Shown: piece by piece, positions 1-7,608 of the stretch
How the letters are laid out: every line of letters begins with the position of its first letter
Numbering within the stretch: position 1 is the first letter of the stretch
Source: Croceibacterium_B sp963783195
Lineage (GTDB): Bacteria > Pseudomonadota > Alphaproteobacteria > Sphingomonadales > Sphingomonadaceae
Length of the DNA stretch: 64,000 nt
Reading direction: 5' to 3'
Assembly (NCBI GenBank): GCA_963783195.1
Contig: CAWAMV010000004.1
Coordinates: forward strand, 124,001-188,000
The notes under the pieces: generated by a model
What the model was told of the DNA's origin: nothing
The model's input: the letters and a program-made list of their open reading frames with translations, nothing else
Databases searched by the model: none
Translations under genes and position numbers: made by a program

Positions 1-328
1 CGCCGAGGTCCGCACCAAGGTTGATGACATTGGCGACCAGCAAGAGCAGGACCGCGGTTACGAGCAGCCGGCGCGAATAGTGCCGCCGCAGATTGTGCGC
101 GATGCCCCGCCCGGTGACGGCGCCAATGCGACCGCAGATCTCCTGAATGGCGACGAGCAGCGGGAACCCGAACACGAGGCTCCAGCCCATGGAATAGCCG
201 AACTGGGCGCCGACTTGGCTGTAGGTGCCGATGCCGCTCGGATCGTCGTCGGCCGCACCCGTGACGAGGCCGGGGCCGAGGACCGACAGGACCGGGCGCG
301 ACGATGGCGCCTCGCCGTCCGTCGTCAC
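1..328 (-). CDS. NRAMP-family divalent metal transporter (N-terminal part, cut by window edge)
   Basis: Only the first 109 codons are inside the window. The visible part has a short cytoplasmic N-terminus and then the first SLC11/NRAMP helix, with GPGLVTGAADDDPSG at about residues 18-32, followed by a second hydrophobic helix (GYSMGWSLVFGFPLLVAIQE). NRAMP proteins import Mn2+, Fe2+ or related ions with protons across the inner membrane. The canonical helix-1 motif DPGN reads DPSG here (residues 29-32), so the metal-coordinating Asn is Gly; this is known from divergent NRAMP branches and may change the metal. The start is GTG at 328; its GTGA overlaps the stop of the upstream acyltransferase, so it is the last gene of the ftsEX-led chain. 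Substrate is not predictable from this fragment. Confidence 0.82.
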   Translation of the reverse strand, partial: MTTDGEAPSSRPVLSVLGPGLVTGAADDDPSGIGTYSQVGAQFGYSMGWSLVFGFPLLVAIQEICGRIGAVTGRGIAHNLRRHYSRRLLVTAVLLLLVANVINLGADLG

Positions 329-1011
329 TTCGTGTTGAGCTCGTTGATCGCGGCGTGGACCCGTGTCTCTACCTCGTCGCGCGGCAGGCCGGGCGGGATG
401 GCCGGCATGAAGCGCACGGTGATCGTCCCGCGCTTCTTCCAGGTGCGCTGGTAAAGCGGTCCGCTGTCGATCGCGACGGGCACGACCTGCAGCCCCAGCA
501 GCTTGTAGATACCCGCGAAGCCAGAGCGCAGCGGCGGGCGCGTGCCATGCGCAACGCGCGTGCCCTCCGGCAGGATTGCGAGGTTGCGGCCGCTCGCGAT
601 GTGGACCCTGGCTTCGGCCATCATCGCGCGCAGGCCCTTGGCTCCGGCGTTGCGCTGCACGGCGATTCCGCCATAGGCCTTGGCCGCCCGGCCCCAGCCG
701 GGGATGCGGAACAGCTCCTCCTTGCCGAAGGGAACCGGGTTCTCGATCAGCGTGGGCAGGTCGATCGCGTCGAAGAAGCTCTCGTGCTTGACGGCATAAA
801 GCGCCTGGCCCTGCGGCCGTTCGCCTTCCTCGCGCACCTCGATGCCCAGGACGTGGACCACCAGCCAGCGATGAAAGCGCGACCAGCCGTTGGGGAATGC
901 GCGGAAGAACGGCCCCGGCACCAGCCAGAAGGCAAGCAGCGTACCGAGCACGAAGTACACCGACCCGCCGTAGAACAGGACGTAGAAGGCGAGGTTGCGC
1001 AGGACGCTCAC
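325..1011 (-). CDS. 1-acyl-sn-glycerol-3-phosphate acyltransferase family protein (PlsC-like)
   Basis: A 228-residue membrane-bound acyltransferase expected to transfer an acyl chain to lysophosphatidic acid in phospholipid synthesis at the inner membrane. One N-terminal hydrophobic segment (about 6-32) precedes the catalytic HX4D motif, seen as HESFFD at 76-81, and the glycerophosphate-binding EGTR motif at 149-152. Length is usual for the family. The start is GTG at 1011, in a GTGA overlap with the DUF218 gene, and its own stop overlaps the NRAMP start in the same way. The true acyl acceptor (lysophosphatidate or another lysolipid) cannot be told from sequence. Confidence 0.9.
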   Translation of the reverse strand: MSVLRNLAFYVLFYGGSVYFVLGTLLAFWLVPGPFFRAFPNGWSRFHRWLVVHVLGIEVREEGERPQGQALYAVKHESFFDAIDLPTLIENPVPFGKEELFRIPGWGRAAKAYGGIAVQRNAGAKGLRAMMAEARVHIASGRNLAILPEGTRVAHGTRPPLRSGFAGIYKLLGLQVVPVAIDSGPLYQRTWKKRGTITVRFMPAIPPGLPRDEVETRVHAAINELNTK

Positions 1012-1532
1012 AGGTTGGACAGCCAGCTTGCCAAGAGTTTGTGGTATTCGAGGAACAGCATCTTAAGCGAGGGTTCTGCCTGTACGGCATCCTCCACCAC
1101 CCTGGTTCCCGCCGGGAGCACCGGTTCGAGTTCCGACGCCGCGCGGCGCATGTGCCAGTCGCTGGTGACGAGGCGCAGCGAACGATACTGGCCCTCGCGG
1201 ATCCACTCGGCCGTCTCGCGCGCGTTGCCGCGAGTGTCGAGCGCGGAGAAGCCCAGCACCACGCAGCACGCCATCTCCTGCGGCGAAAGATCGTATTCTA
1301 CGGCGAACTCCCTCGGCTTTACCTCGGCATCGACGCCGGTGACGAGCAGCTTCTTCGCAGTGCCCCGGCGCAGCAGTTCGACACCACGGTCGATCCGGCC
1401 GACGCCGCCTGTCGGTACCACGATCACGTCGGTCGCCTCGCGCAGCGGCGCCTCGCGTGGCAGCGAAAAGGCGAACCAGACGAACCCGATCAGCCAGACC
1501 ATCAGCACGAACCCCGCAATGCGCCCGATCAC
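1008..1532 (-). CDS. YdcF/SanA/ElyC-type DUF218 protein
   Basis: A 174-residue protein with one N-terminal membrane anchor (about 5-22) and a DUF218 domain: DVIVVPTGG near residue 35, TGVDAEVKP, and the SDWHMRR motif near 120. DUF218 proteins such as ElyC and SanA act at the envelope and are linked to lipid carrier and peptidoglycan metabolism; the reaction is unknown. The start is GTG at 1532 in a GTGA overlap with the ftsX stop, preceded by an AGGAG at about 1538-1545. A longer reading upstream only shadows ftsX. Linkage to ftsEX and plsC fits an envelope role, which is inference. Confidence 0.85.
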   Translation of the reverse strand: MIGRIAGFVLMVWLIGFVWFAFSLPREAPLREATDVIVVPTGGVGRIDRGVELLRRGTAKKLLVTGVDAEVKPREFAVEYDLSPQEMACCVVLGFSALDTRGNARETAEWIREGQYRSLRLVTSDWHMRRAASELEPVLPAGTRVVEDAVQAEPSLKMLFLEYHKLLASWLSNL

Positions 1533-2452
1533 AGCATCCTCCTGAGCGCAGCGAGTACGGTCGTGCGCGCGGTCAGTATGGCCAGAACGACGCCGACCAT
1601 GGGAATTAGCGCGATGACGACCCAGTCGATGATCCCCAGTCCGCCACCTGACACCATGCCCGAGCCGAGTGCGGCAAACTGACGGCCGAGGACGAACAGG
1701 GCGATGAGGCCGAGCAGCAGGCCGATCATCCCGCCGACCAGCGCATCGACCGCGATCGAGCGCTGGAAAATGCGCGCGATCTGGCGGTCCGTGCCGCCCA
1801 GCAGGTGGACGATCTCGATCGTTTCGCGGTTCGAACCCAGCGCGCTGCGCGCCGCCAGCCAGACTGCCGCCGCACTTGTCGCGGCGAGCAGCACCACGAG
1901 CCCTATTGCCAGCCACTGCAGCGAACTGATCGCCTGGAACACCGGCGCCAGCCAGCTCGCCTGCGCGTCGACCCGAGCGGAGGGTACCGAGGCGCGAAGT
2001 ACATCCGTAAGCTCGGTGAGACGCGCGCCGGTCACGGGCCCCTTGAGCCGCGCGTCGATCAGAGCCGGGGTCGGCACGGCCTCGTCACCCGCGCCTGCAA
2101 GGTCTCCCAGCCAGGGCTCGATCAGCGCGGTCAGTTCCTCGTCCGGGACACGCCGAACCTCGGCGACATCTTCGCGGTTGGAGAGAAGCGCCACGGCGAC
2201 CTCGGCCTGCCGGTCACGCTCGGCTGGGGCCGCCTCGACCACCTGTACCGTGATGCCGCCGGAAATCTCCGCCTGCGCGCCCGAGGCAAGGTTGGATAGC
2301 GCCAGCCCGGCCGCGGCAGCGATCACCGTCAGTGCGATCATGATGGCGATGACCCACGGCATCGGCCCGGCGAGCCGCGCCTGTTGCAGGATCCCCGATC
2401 GCTCGCCGCCGAAGCGCGGCTGGTTACGGCGGATGAGCGCAGGAGCCACCAT
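1529..2452 (-). CDS. ftsX: Cell division protein FtsX
   Basis: A 307-residue permease-like partner of FtsE. It has a cytoplasmic N-terminus, TM1 at about 31-53, a long periplasmic loop (about 55-165), and three C-terminal helices (around 170-195, 220-250 and 270-295), the standard FtsX layout. FtsEX uses ATP to control peptidoglycan hydrolases at the septum rather than to move a substrate. The ATG overlaps the ftsE stop by one base (TGATG) and the stop overlaps the next gene, so all are co-translated. The periplasmic loop is divergent, as is usual in alphaproteobacteria. Confidence 0.93.
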   Translation of the reverse strand: MVAPALIRRNQPRFGGERSGILQQARLAGPMPWVIAIMIALTVIAAAAGLALSNLASGAQAEISGGITVQVVEAAPAERDRQAEVAVALLSNREDVAEVRRVPDEELTALIEPWLGDLAGAGDEAVPTPALIDARLKGPVTGARLTELTDVLRASVPSARVDAQASWLAPVFQAISSLQWLAIGLVVLLAATSAAAVWLAARSALGSNRETIEIVHLLGGTDRQIARIFQRSIAVDALVGGMIGLLLGLIALFVLGRQFAALGSGMVSGGGLGIIDWVVIALIPMVGVVLAILTARTTVLAALRRML

Positions 2453-3186
2453 CAGACGCCCGCACCGAAGGTCGCCACGCGGCGCGGCGGATAGCGCAGC
2501 GCGCCGGTCGGATCGTGCAGGCGTCCCTTGTCGAGGCGCATGATGAGCGAATCCGGCACTTTCCTGAGCAGGTGCACGTCGTGGGTGGCGACCACGACCG
2601 TCGTGCCGAGCCGGTTGAGCGCTTCGAACAGCCGCAACAGCTTGAGCGCCATTTCCGGGTCGACGTTGCCGGTCGGCTCGTCCGCCACGAGGATTTCGGG
2701 CCGCGCGATCACGGCACGCGCAATCGCCACGCGCTGCTGCTCACCGCCCGAGAGGGTCGCGGGCCGCGCCTCGGCCCGGTGGGCAAGGCCGACCCAGTCG
2801 AGCATGTCCGCCACCGGCTTGCGCACGTCGACTTCCGGCACGCCCGAAACACGCAGCGGCAGTGCGACGTTGTCGAACGCGGAGAGGTGGTCGACCAGCC
2901 GGAAATCCTGGAACACCGTTCCAATCCGCCGGCGAAACGCCGGCAGTGCATCGCGCGGCTGGGTGATGACGTCAGTGCCGAACATGCGGATCATCCCGCG
3001 CGACGGGCGCTGGGCAAGATAGAGCAGCTTGAGCAGCGATGTCTTGCCCGCGCCGCTCGCCCCGGTGAGAAAGTAGAAGCTGCCGGGAAACAGCGTGAAC
3101 GTGACGTCGCTCAACACCTCGCGGTCGGTTCCATAGCGCAGGCCGACGTTGTCGAACTGCACGATGCTTCCCTCCGGCGCCGTCAT
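2452..3186 (-). CDS. ftsE: Cell division ATP-binding protein FtsE
   Basis: A 244-residue ABC ATPase that pairs with FtsX at the division site. Visible motifs are Walker A GASGAGKT (42-49), Q-loop VFQDF (91-95), signature LSGGEQQR (145-152), Walker B ILVADEPTG (about 165-173) and the switch His in ATHDVHLL. It is the first gene of a five-gene minus-strand chain. The 210-base region upstream (3187-3396) separates it from a divergent gene and should hold its promoter; I saw no clear consensus there. Confidence 0.95.
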   Translation of the reverse strand: MTAPEGSIVQFDNVGLRYGTDREVLSDVTFTLFPGSFYFLTGASGAGKTSLLKLLYLAQRPSRGMIRMFGTDVITQPRDALPAFRRRIGTVFQDFRLVDHLSAFDNVALPLRVSGVPEVDVRKPVADMLDWVGLAHRAEARPATLSGGEQQRVAIARAVIARPEILVADEPTGNVDPEMALKLLRLFEALNRLGTTVVVATHDVHLLRKVPDSLIMRLDKGRLHDPTGALRYPPRRVATFGAGV

Positions 3187-3396
3187 CGCCTGGGCCCGGG
3201 CAAGTCGAGTGCATTATCGAGAGCGACGCGGTGCATGCCCGCCGGGCTATAGAGCCTGTGCCCGGACGGTGGAAGCGTGCACCTTGCCCGGTTACGCCCT
3301 AGCCCTTGATCGATGTGGAAAAAAGCCGCACCCGGGCTCGTATCGGCGCGGCGCACCTTGTTGCCACGACGAACGCAGGTTTAGGATAGTAGGGGC

Positions 3397-4253
3397 ATGA
3401 TCATCTCCTGTCCCGCCTGCTCGACGCGCTACGTCGTGCCGGACAGCGCCATCGGCGCCGAGGGTCGCACCGTGCGGTGCGCCAAGTGCCGTCATTCGTG
3501 GTTCCAGGACGGCCCGCCGCAGGAGGTTCGCGCCAGCCCCGGCTTCGAGACGCTCGAGGCGCCGCGCCCAGAGCGCCTCAGCCAGCGCCTCAGCCAACAC
3601 CGCAGCCAGCGCCTCCCCCGCCTCCGCCGGTTCGCGAAACGCCAGCGGCAAAGCAGCCGACACGCGGAGCGCCTCCCGAGGAAGACGAGCCGCCTTTCCT
3701 GGCTTCCGCGGACGAGCCTGCCGCCGTCGAGGAGACGCCCTCTTCCCCGCCAGCCGAGGTCGTCGCGCCGCCACCCATCGACGACGATGTTTCCCACTTC
3801 GATCGTCAGCCGCCCTTCCGTCCGCGGCGCAACACCCTCAAGCTGTGGACCTACGCCGGAGTCGTCTTCGCCCTCGTCGCTGCCGCGCTCATTGTGGCGG
3901 TTAGCTATTTCGGCCTGCCGGACTGGGTGCCGGTAAGTCGTCCGACCTTCGCCATGGGGCAGGCCGACCTGCAGCTCGATTTCCCGCCCGACCAGCAGGA
4001 ACGGCGCCAGCTCCCCAACGGAACCGAATTCTTCGGGGCCAGCGGGACCGTGACCAATATCGGCAGCACGGCGCACGACGTGCCGCCGATCCTCATCGTG
4101 CTGCGCGATTCGCGCGACCGGATTGTCTACTCGTGGGAAGTCTATCCGCCCAAGCGGACGCTCGCCCCGGGTGAGACGATGACGATCAACGAAGCGGTCA
4201 CCGACGTGCCGCGCGCGGCCAAGGTCGCCGAAATCGGCTGGAAGCCTTCCTGA
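3397..4253 (+). pseudogene. MJ0042 zinc-ribbon / DUF3426 membrane protein, reading frame broken near 3570
   Basis: The first 55 or so codons from the ATG at 3397 encode an MJ0042-type zinc ribbon with CPAC (5-8) and CAKC (28-31). The rest of the expected protein is in another frame: a Pro-rich linker (PQPAPQPTPQPAPP), an acidic stretch, one TM segment (about 3840-3915) and a DUF3426-like C-terminus to 4253. A one-base shift near 3565-3580 (between LEAPRP and RAPQPAP) joins both into the usual ribbon-linker-TM-DUF3426 architecture of alphaproteobacteria. I saw no slippery heptamer, so this is a one-base deletion or a base-calling error rather than programmed frameshifting. Function in the family is poorly known (envelope or sensing). 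Confidence 0.75.
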
Positions 4254-4359
4254 CGAACAGGCCCGCGGGAATGCCGCGCCACCGACCGGACTTGCCAGGG
4301 GACCGTCGAAGGCAAGCCGGGCGCGGCAGCGCGACTGCGAAAATCCTTAGATCGTGACG

Positions 4360-4388
4360 CTTGCAGGGGTGTGACCCCTTTGCTAAGG
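4360..4388 (+). promoter_or_regulatory. Likely promoter of tRNA-Leu
   Basis: CTTGCA at 4360-4365 and CTAAGG at 4383-4388 are spaced by 17 bases and resemble the alphaproteobacterial sigma-70 pair CTTGAC/CTATAT used for stable RNAs. The spacer contains an inverted repeat, AGGGG-TGTGA-CCCCT. Transcription would start near 4394, about 44 bases before the mature tRNA. Confidence 0.45.
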
Positions 4389-4406
4389 GCGCGCACCTAC
4401 CCCGGA

Positions 4407-4432
4407 GGAGCCGGCCTTAACGGCTCCTTTTT
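4407..4432 (+). terminator. Terminator-like hairpin between promoter and tRNA-Leu
   Basis: GGAGCCG (4407-4413), loop GCCTTAA, CGGCTCC (4421-4427), then five T. By structure it is a Rho-independent terminator. It ends six bases before the 5' end of tRNA-Leu and lies inside the expected leader transcript, so it either ends transcription from the zinc-ribbon gene or acts in the tRNA leader. Confidence 0.6.
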
Positions 4433-4437
4433 CACGT

Positions 4438-4524
4438 GCGGTCGTGGCGGAACTGGTAGACGCGCAACGTTGAGGTCGTTGTGGGCGAAAGCCCGTGGAA
4501 GTTCGAGTCTTCTCGACCGCACCA
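4438..4524 (+). tRNA. tRNA-Leu (anticodon GAG)
   Basis: A class II tRNA of 87 bases. Acceptor arms GCGGTCG (4438-4444) and CGACCGC pair fully; the anticodon stem CAACG/CGTTG encloses loop TTGAGGT with anticodon GAG, read as Leu (CUC/CUU). A long variable arm follows, then GTTCGAGTC for the T loop. The 3' ACCA is encoded (4521-4524). The gene borders the recombinase remnant and the accessory patch to its right. Confidence 0.95.
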
Positions 4525-4710
4525 CACAGTCCTGAGGGGACCGTGAAATCCCGAGAGACCGGAGGCTGGTCGCCAGGAATGGCGCAGTTCCGAGGCTTTT
4601 TCGCATTCCCGCTCTGGCATCTGCAGTGAGAGACTGCTCCCGAAAACGCACCTTTCGCGCGCAATTCGTCCGCCGTTCTGGTCGTAGAATCCTGACTGCA
4701 GTCGGGATAT

Positions 4711-4994
4711 TCAGGAGAAGCCCAGCGCTTGCCGCTGGGCTGACCATGAGAGTGGAAGCTCGGACTGCATCAGGCGATTCGCCGAAAGGTGATCGGACTG
4801 TTTTCCCTCGACGATCCGATGACGATGTCGGGAGCAAGGCACGAGAGCGCGACGAGTTTGCCGAGTCTGGTTCGACAGCGACCGTTCTCGCGAGCGATAC
4901 GGGCGATCGACTGTTCGGGATTGGCGAGCACCAGTTGCCTTGCTTGACAACCCTCGGCGACCAAGGCGAGCAGCTTGCTCGACGTCCGCATCAT
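4711..4994 (-). pseudogene. Remnant of a serine recombinase C-terminal region
   Basis: Two adjoining frames together resemble the C-terminal helix-turn-helix tail of large serine recombinases: one frame gives SIARENGRCRTRLGKLV and LAPDIV, the other, after a shift near 4815, gives LSANRLMQSELPLSWSAQRQ and ends ALGFS-stop at 4711. The catalytic N-terminal domain is absent, so this is a dead fragment. It lies 190 bases from tRNA-Leu, which suggests an old integration at that tRNA. The flanks 4525-4710 and 4995-5229 hold no gene I can support. Confidence 0.65.
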
Positions 4995-5229
4995 CCCCCG
5001 CGAGGACGAACAGGAACTGCTTGTCGAGCAGTTTCCCGGCGACCCTGCTGCAAACCAGTTGCTCCATCACCAAGCAGGATGGACGAGAAATCGCGACCGT
5101 GCGATTTTCAATCGAAGGATCCTGGGCGGTATCGGGGACGTCCAATGCTCAAGACCGGCTGGTCGCCGACCACCGGTTCTTCAGCCGCAAATGCCATCCG
5201 AAGCCGTGTAATTTCCTCTGCGGGACCGG

Positions 5230-5466
5230 CTACGGGCGGATCTCAACCGCTTCATCGAAGCGAACGCTGGCGATCGCGTGCCGCTCCTCGTCGAGGATTT
5301 CGATCCGGTGGTGCGCCACAAGGTGACCTTGCAGCACAGTGTCGGCGGCAAGAACACGGGCCTCCTGGAGCGCGAGAGCCTTCGCGGCGTCGGGATCCGA
5401 AAGCTCCATGCCCTCGTCGTCGATGGTGGTGTCGTCGTTGTAGACGTTGAAGAAATAGCGAGGCAT
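5230..5466 (-). CDS. DUF6894 family small protein (1)
   Basis: A 78-residue protein starting MPRYFFNVYND, the typical opening of the DUF6894 family (aromatic start, acidic DDEGMEL turn, then one helix and two strands ending in FDEAVEIRP). Function is unknown; these proteins are common in multiple copies in Sphingomonadales and Rhizobiales. I chose the internal ATG at 5466 over the upstream in-frame one because family members begin at MPRYFF. An AAAGGGGGAT purine run precedes it at some distance. Confidence 0.72.
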   Translation of the reverse strand: MPRYFFNVYNDDTTIDDEGMELSDPDAAKALALQEARVLAADTVLQGHLVAHHRIEILDEERHAIASVRFDEAVEIRP

Positions 5467-5551
5467 TGGACCGGGAACGACGATCCCCCTTTCGCGTTTC
5501 CGGCGCCACAACATAAGTTTGGGTGTTTCGGGGTGCCGGCCGATTCGCCGG

Positions 5552-5791
5552 CTACCGGATCAGTTCGACGGCGTCTTCGAAGTCGAGCCGGTGGATCGTG
5601 TGCCCGGCATCGTCTTCGACGTCGATGTGATAGGTCAACTTGATCCGGCCGTCCTGCGCATCGTGGGCAATGATGGCTCGTGCTTCCTTGAGAGTGGCAG
5701 CGGTGATCGCGTCGAGCGACACGAGCACTCGACCCTCCGGGTCCAGAAGCCTGTCTTCACCGTCGCGAAGATGGAAAAAGTAACGAGGCAC
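5552..5791 (-). CDS. DUF6894 family small protein (2)
   Basis: A 79-residue paralogue of the neighbouring gene, with the opening PRYFFHLRDGEDRLLDPEG and end FEDAVELIR. The GTG at 5791 is chosen as start because family similarity begins there and a GGAG lies nine bases upstream (minus strand, 5801-5798). Its leader carries the element described at 5797-5840, in which that GGAG can be paired. Function unknown. Confidence 0.75.
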   Translation of the reverse strand: MPRYFFHLRDGEDRLLDPEGRVLVSLDAITAATLKEARAIIAHDAQDGRIKLTYHIDVEDDAGHTIHRLDFEDAVELIR

Positions 5792-5796
5792 GTGCG

Positions 5797-5840
5797 GCTC
5801 CACGATCAGGGCGGGAGCGCGACTTTGTCTCTCAGTCGCC
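5797..5840 (-). promoter_or_regulatory. Repeated 5' leader element with RBS-pairing hairpin (copy D)
   Basis: On the minus strand the leader reads GGCGACTGAGAGAC, then GCGCTCCCGCCCT, then the RBS. GCTCC (5818-5814) can pair with GGAGC (5801-5797), which contains the ribosome binding site of the DUF6894 gene starting at 5791. The block GCTCCCGCCCT is identical to that in copy A. Confidence 0.5.
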
Positions 5841-5987
5841 GGAGCCCAATGCTTTGCCGGCAATGCCCCACCTTAGCACGGCAAGCTTCTCAAACATATG
5901 TGATTCTAGGTCAGACCGTCGAATGTTGGGGTGTTTGTGGCCCCATTCTGTTACAAGAGGTCTATCGTCAGATCGTATCAGGGCTCT

Positions 5988-6027
5988 GGCGGCTGAGAGA
6001 TTCGATGTGCTCCCGCCCTCGACGGGA
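5988..6027 (+). promoter_or_regulatory. Repeated 5' leader element with RBS-pairing hairpin (copy A)
   Basis: GGCGGCTGAGAGA (5988-6000), then TGTGCTCCCGCCCT, then CGACGGGA. TCCCG (6011-6015) pairs with CGGGA (6023-6027) across a seven-base loop; the latter is the only plausible ribosome binding site for the TTG start at 6036 of the Crp/Fnr gene. Confidence 0.5.
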
Positions 6028-6035
6028 CATTCGTT

Positions 6036-6788
6036 TTGACTTCCTCATCACATCCTCTCGATCTGCTCGTGCGGAACCTTGAGCTGCGGGCGCGGCTTTC
6101 GGACGAGGATCGCGAGGCGATCCTTGCGCTGCCCTACACGCTCCGCACGCTCGACCATGCCGCTTACACGATCCGGGAAGGTGACCCGCCCCGCGAGTGC
6201 GCTGTGCTGCTTTCGGGGTTTGCATTCCGGCAAAAGCTCACTGGCGACGGTGCGCGGCAGATCATCGCGATCCACCTTCCCGGTGACGCGCTCGACTTCC
6301 AGAACCTCTATCTCGACGTGTCCGATCACAGCGTCCAGATGCTGACTCGCGGCGAGGTCGCCTTTGTGCCGCGCAAGGAGTTCCAGGTGCTGGCTCGCGA
6401 TCGCCCTGCGGTGGGCCATGCGATCCTCATCAAGACGCTCGTCGAGGCGTCGATCTTCCGCGAATGGGTGCTCAACGTCGGGCGCCGCAAGGCGCGCGAG
6501 CGGATGGCGCACGTGCTGTGCGAGCTCGGATCGCGGCTCGATGCGATCGGTTTGACGCACGAGAATGGATACGAACTGCCGATGACCCAGGAAGAGCTGG
6601 CCGATGCGCTCGGCCTCACCCCGGTTCACGTCAATCGGACCCTTAAGGCGCTCGAGTCCGAAGGGCTGATCGTGCGCACCCGGCGCAGCATAGGCTTTCC
6701 CGACTGGGAGAGAATGCGCGACGTCGCGGATTTCAACGAGCGGTACCTGCATCTCGAGTTACAGACGCCGCGACCACGCCCGAGTTGA
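6036..6788 (+). CDS. Crp/Fnr family transcriptional regulator
   Basis: A 250-residue regulator with an N-terminal cyclic-nucleotide-binding beta-roll (about 20-135, with FAFRQK and LPGDALDFQNLY) and a C-terminal Crp-type winged helix (about 150-230): MTQEELADALGLTPVHVNRTLKALE is the recognition part. The FNR iron-sulfur cysteines are missing, so it is not an FNR-type oxygen sensor; the effector is unknown. The TTG at 6036 is taken as start because CGGGA lies eight bases before it and the protein then matches the truncated paralogue at 7662. A leader hairpin may control translation. Confidence 0.88.
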   Translation: MTSSSHPLDLLVRNLELRARLSDEDREAILALPYTLRTLDHAAYTIREGDPPRECAVLLSGFAFRQKLTGDGARQIIAIHLPGDALDFQNLYLDVSDHSVQMLTRGEVAFVPRKEFQVLARDRPAVGHAILIKTLVEASIFREWVLNVGRRKARERMAHVLCELGSRLDAIGLTHENGYELPMTQEELADALGLTPVHVNRTLKALESEGLIVRTRRSIGFPDWERMRDVADFNERYLHLELQTPRPRPS

Positions 6789-6913
6789 GGCGCCCCGCCG
6801 GCGGACGCTGCGTGGAGAGGCCCTTTTCGCAGGATCACCGATAGCAATGCGTCAACCTTAGTTCATCCCGCTATGCTATGCGCCATTCCACCACCTGCGA
6901 GTGACGCATCGGT

Positions 6914-6951
6914 GGCTGAGAGACCGAAATGTGCTCCCGTCTGCTGAGGAG
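6914..6951 (+). promoter_or_regulatory. Repeated 5' leader element with RBS-pairing hairpin (copy B)
   Basis: GGCTGAGAGA (6914-6923) is followed by TGTGCTCCCGTC. GCTCC (6933-6937) can pair with GGAGC (6948-6952), which is the ribosome binding site of the DUF6894 gene starting at 6959. The first ten bases and TGTGCTCCCG match copy A. Confidence 0.5.
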
Positions 6952-6958
6952 CGTTCCA

Positions 6959-7201
6959 GTGCAGAAATTCTTTTTCCATCTCGTCGACAGCACCGACCGC
7001 CTGCTCGATCCGGAAGGATGTCTTATGCCGCCGGAGGCCATCGCCGGCGCTGCGCTTATGCAGGCGCGGGACTGCATTGCCGGCGATGTCCAGATCGGCC
7101 TTCTTGATCTGCATTACCGCATCGAAGTTCACGATGAGGACGGGGCGGTCGTGCATTCACTGAGTTTCGCAGATGCCCTGGACATAGTGCCACCGCGATA
7201 G
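6959..7201 (+). CDS. DUF6894 family small protein (3)
   Basis: An 80-residue paralogue of the two minus-strand DUF6894 genes: VQKFFFHLVDSTDRLLDPEG at the start and SFADALDIVPPR at the end. The GTG at 6959 is chosen because family similarity begins there and GGAG lies seven bases upstream; an upstream in-frame ATG at 6929 would place the conserved leader motif inside the coding sequence. Function unknown. Confidence 0.75.
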   Translation: MQKFFFHLVDSTDRLLDPEGCLMPPEAIAGAALMQARDCIAGDVQIGLLDLHYRIEVHDEDGAVVHSLSFADALDIVPPR

Positions 7202-7300
7202 CTGATCAGCCCGCGTCGAACGGCGTTCCTCGCAAGCACTTCCCTGTTTTTCATTAACTTTCTACAAAGTCATCATTGCGGCGATCCTTACAGTTTCCAT

Positions 7301-7323
7301 CTCCAGATTCCAAACCGCTGGAG
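7301..7323 (+). promoter_or_regulatory. RBS-sequestering hairpin before small ORF
   Basis: CTCCAG (7301-7306) pairs perfectly with CTGGAG (7318-7323) over an 11-base loop. The second arm contains the ribosome binding site GGAG for the GTG at 7331. It has the same geometry as copies A-D but not their conserved upstream block. Confidence 0.45.
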
Positions 7324-7330
7324 ATTCGCT

Positions 7331-7525
7331 GTGCAGAGCTTGTTTCTTCGTTCGCTCGTGGAATGCATTCGTGACGGTCGATCCCCCGCGCCCAACGAGC
7401 TGGCTCTTCTGACGGAAAGGGTTTGGCTCGAGGGGCTTTCCCACTGCACGCCGGACAGACCCCAGGTTGCCGCCAGACTTGCCAAGGTTGCATTCACGGG
7501 ATCTTGCGCAACACCTTCTCATTAG
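7331..7525 (+). CDS. Small hypothetical protein
   Basis: A 64-residue reading frame from GTG with GGAG seven bases upstream. Composition is protein-like (IRDGRSPAPNELALLTERVW, then WLEGLSHCTPDR) and its helix-rich pattern is regular, but I recognise no family. It lies between a DUF6894 gene and the truncated Crp/Fnr gene, and its RBS is in a hairpin as for its neighbours, which is the main reason for accepting it. Confidence 0.42.
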   Translation: MQSLFLRSLVECIRDGRSPAPNELALLTERVWLEGLSHCTPDRPQVAARLAKVAFTGSCATPSH

Positions 7526-7608
7526 AGGTTTTTTCCCAAGTGGAATCCCGCTCAATTCCCTATCCTGTGTTATGGTGCGTGTACCGACCCAAGCTTATCT
7601 CCCACGTC

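Noticed and set aside
3560..3585. Programmed -1 frameshifting in the zinc-ribbon gene
   Set aside because: No slippery heptamer or following pseudoknot is visible, and such frameshifting is not known in this family.
4397..4837. Minus-strand frames across tRNA-Leu
   Set aside because: They cover the tRNA and the terminator hairpin and have no protein-like pattern.
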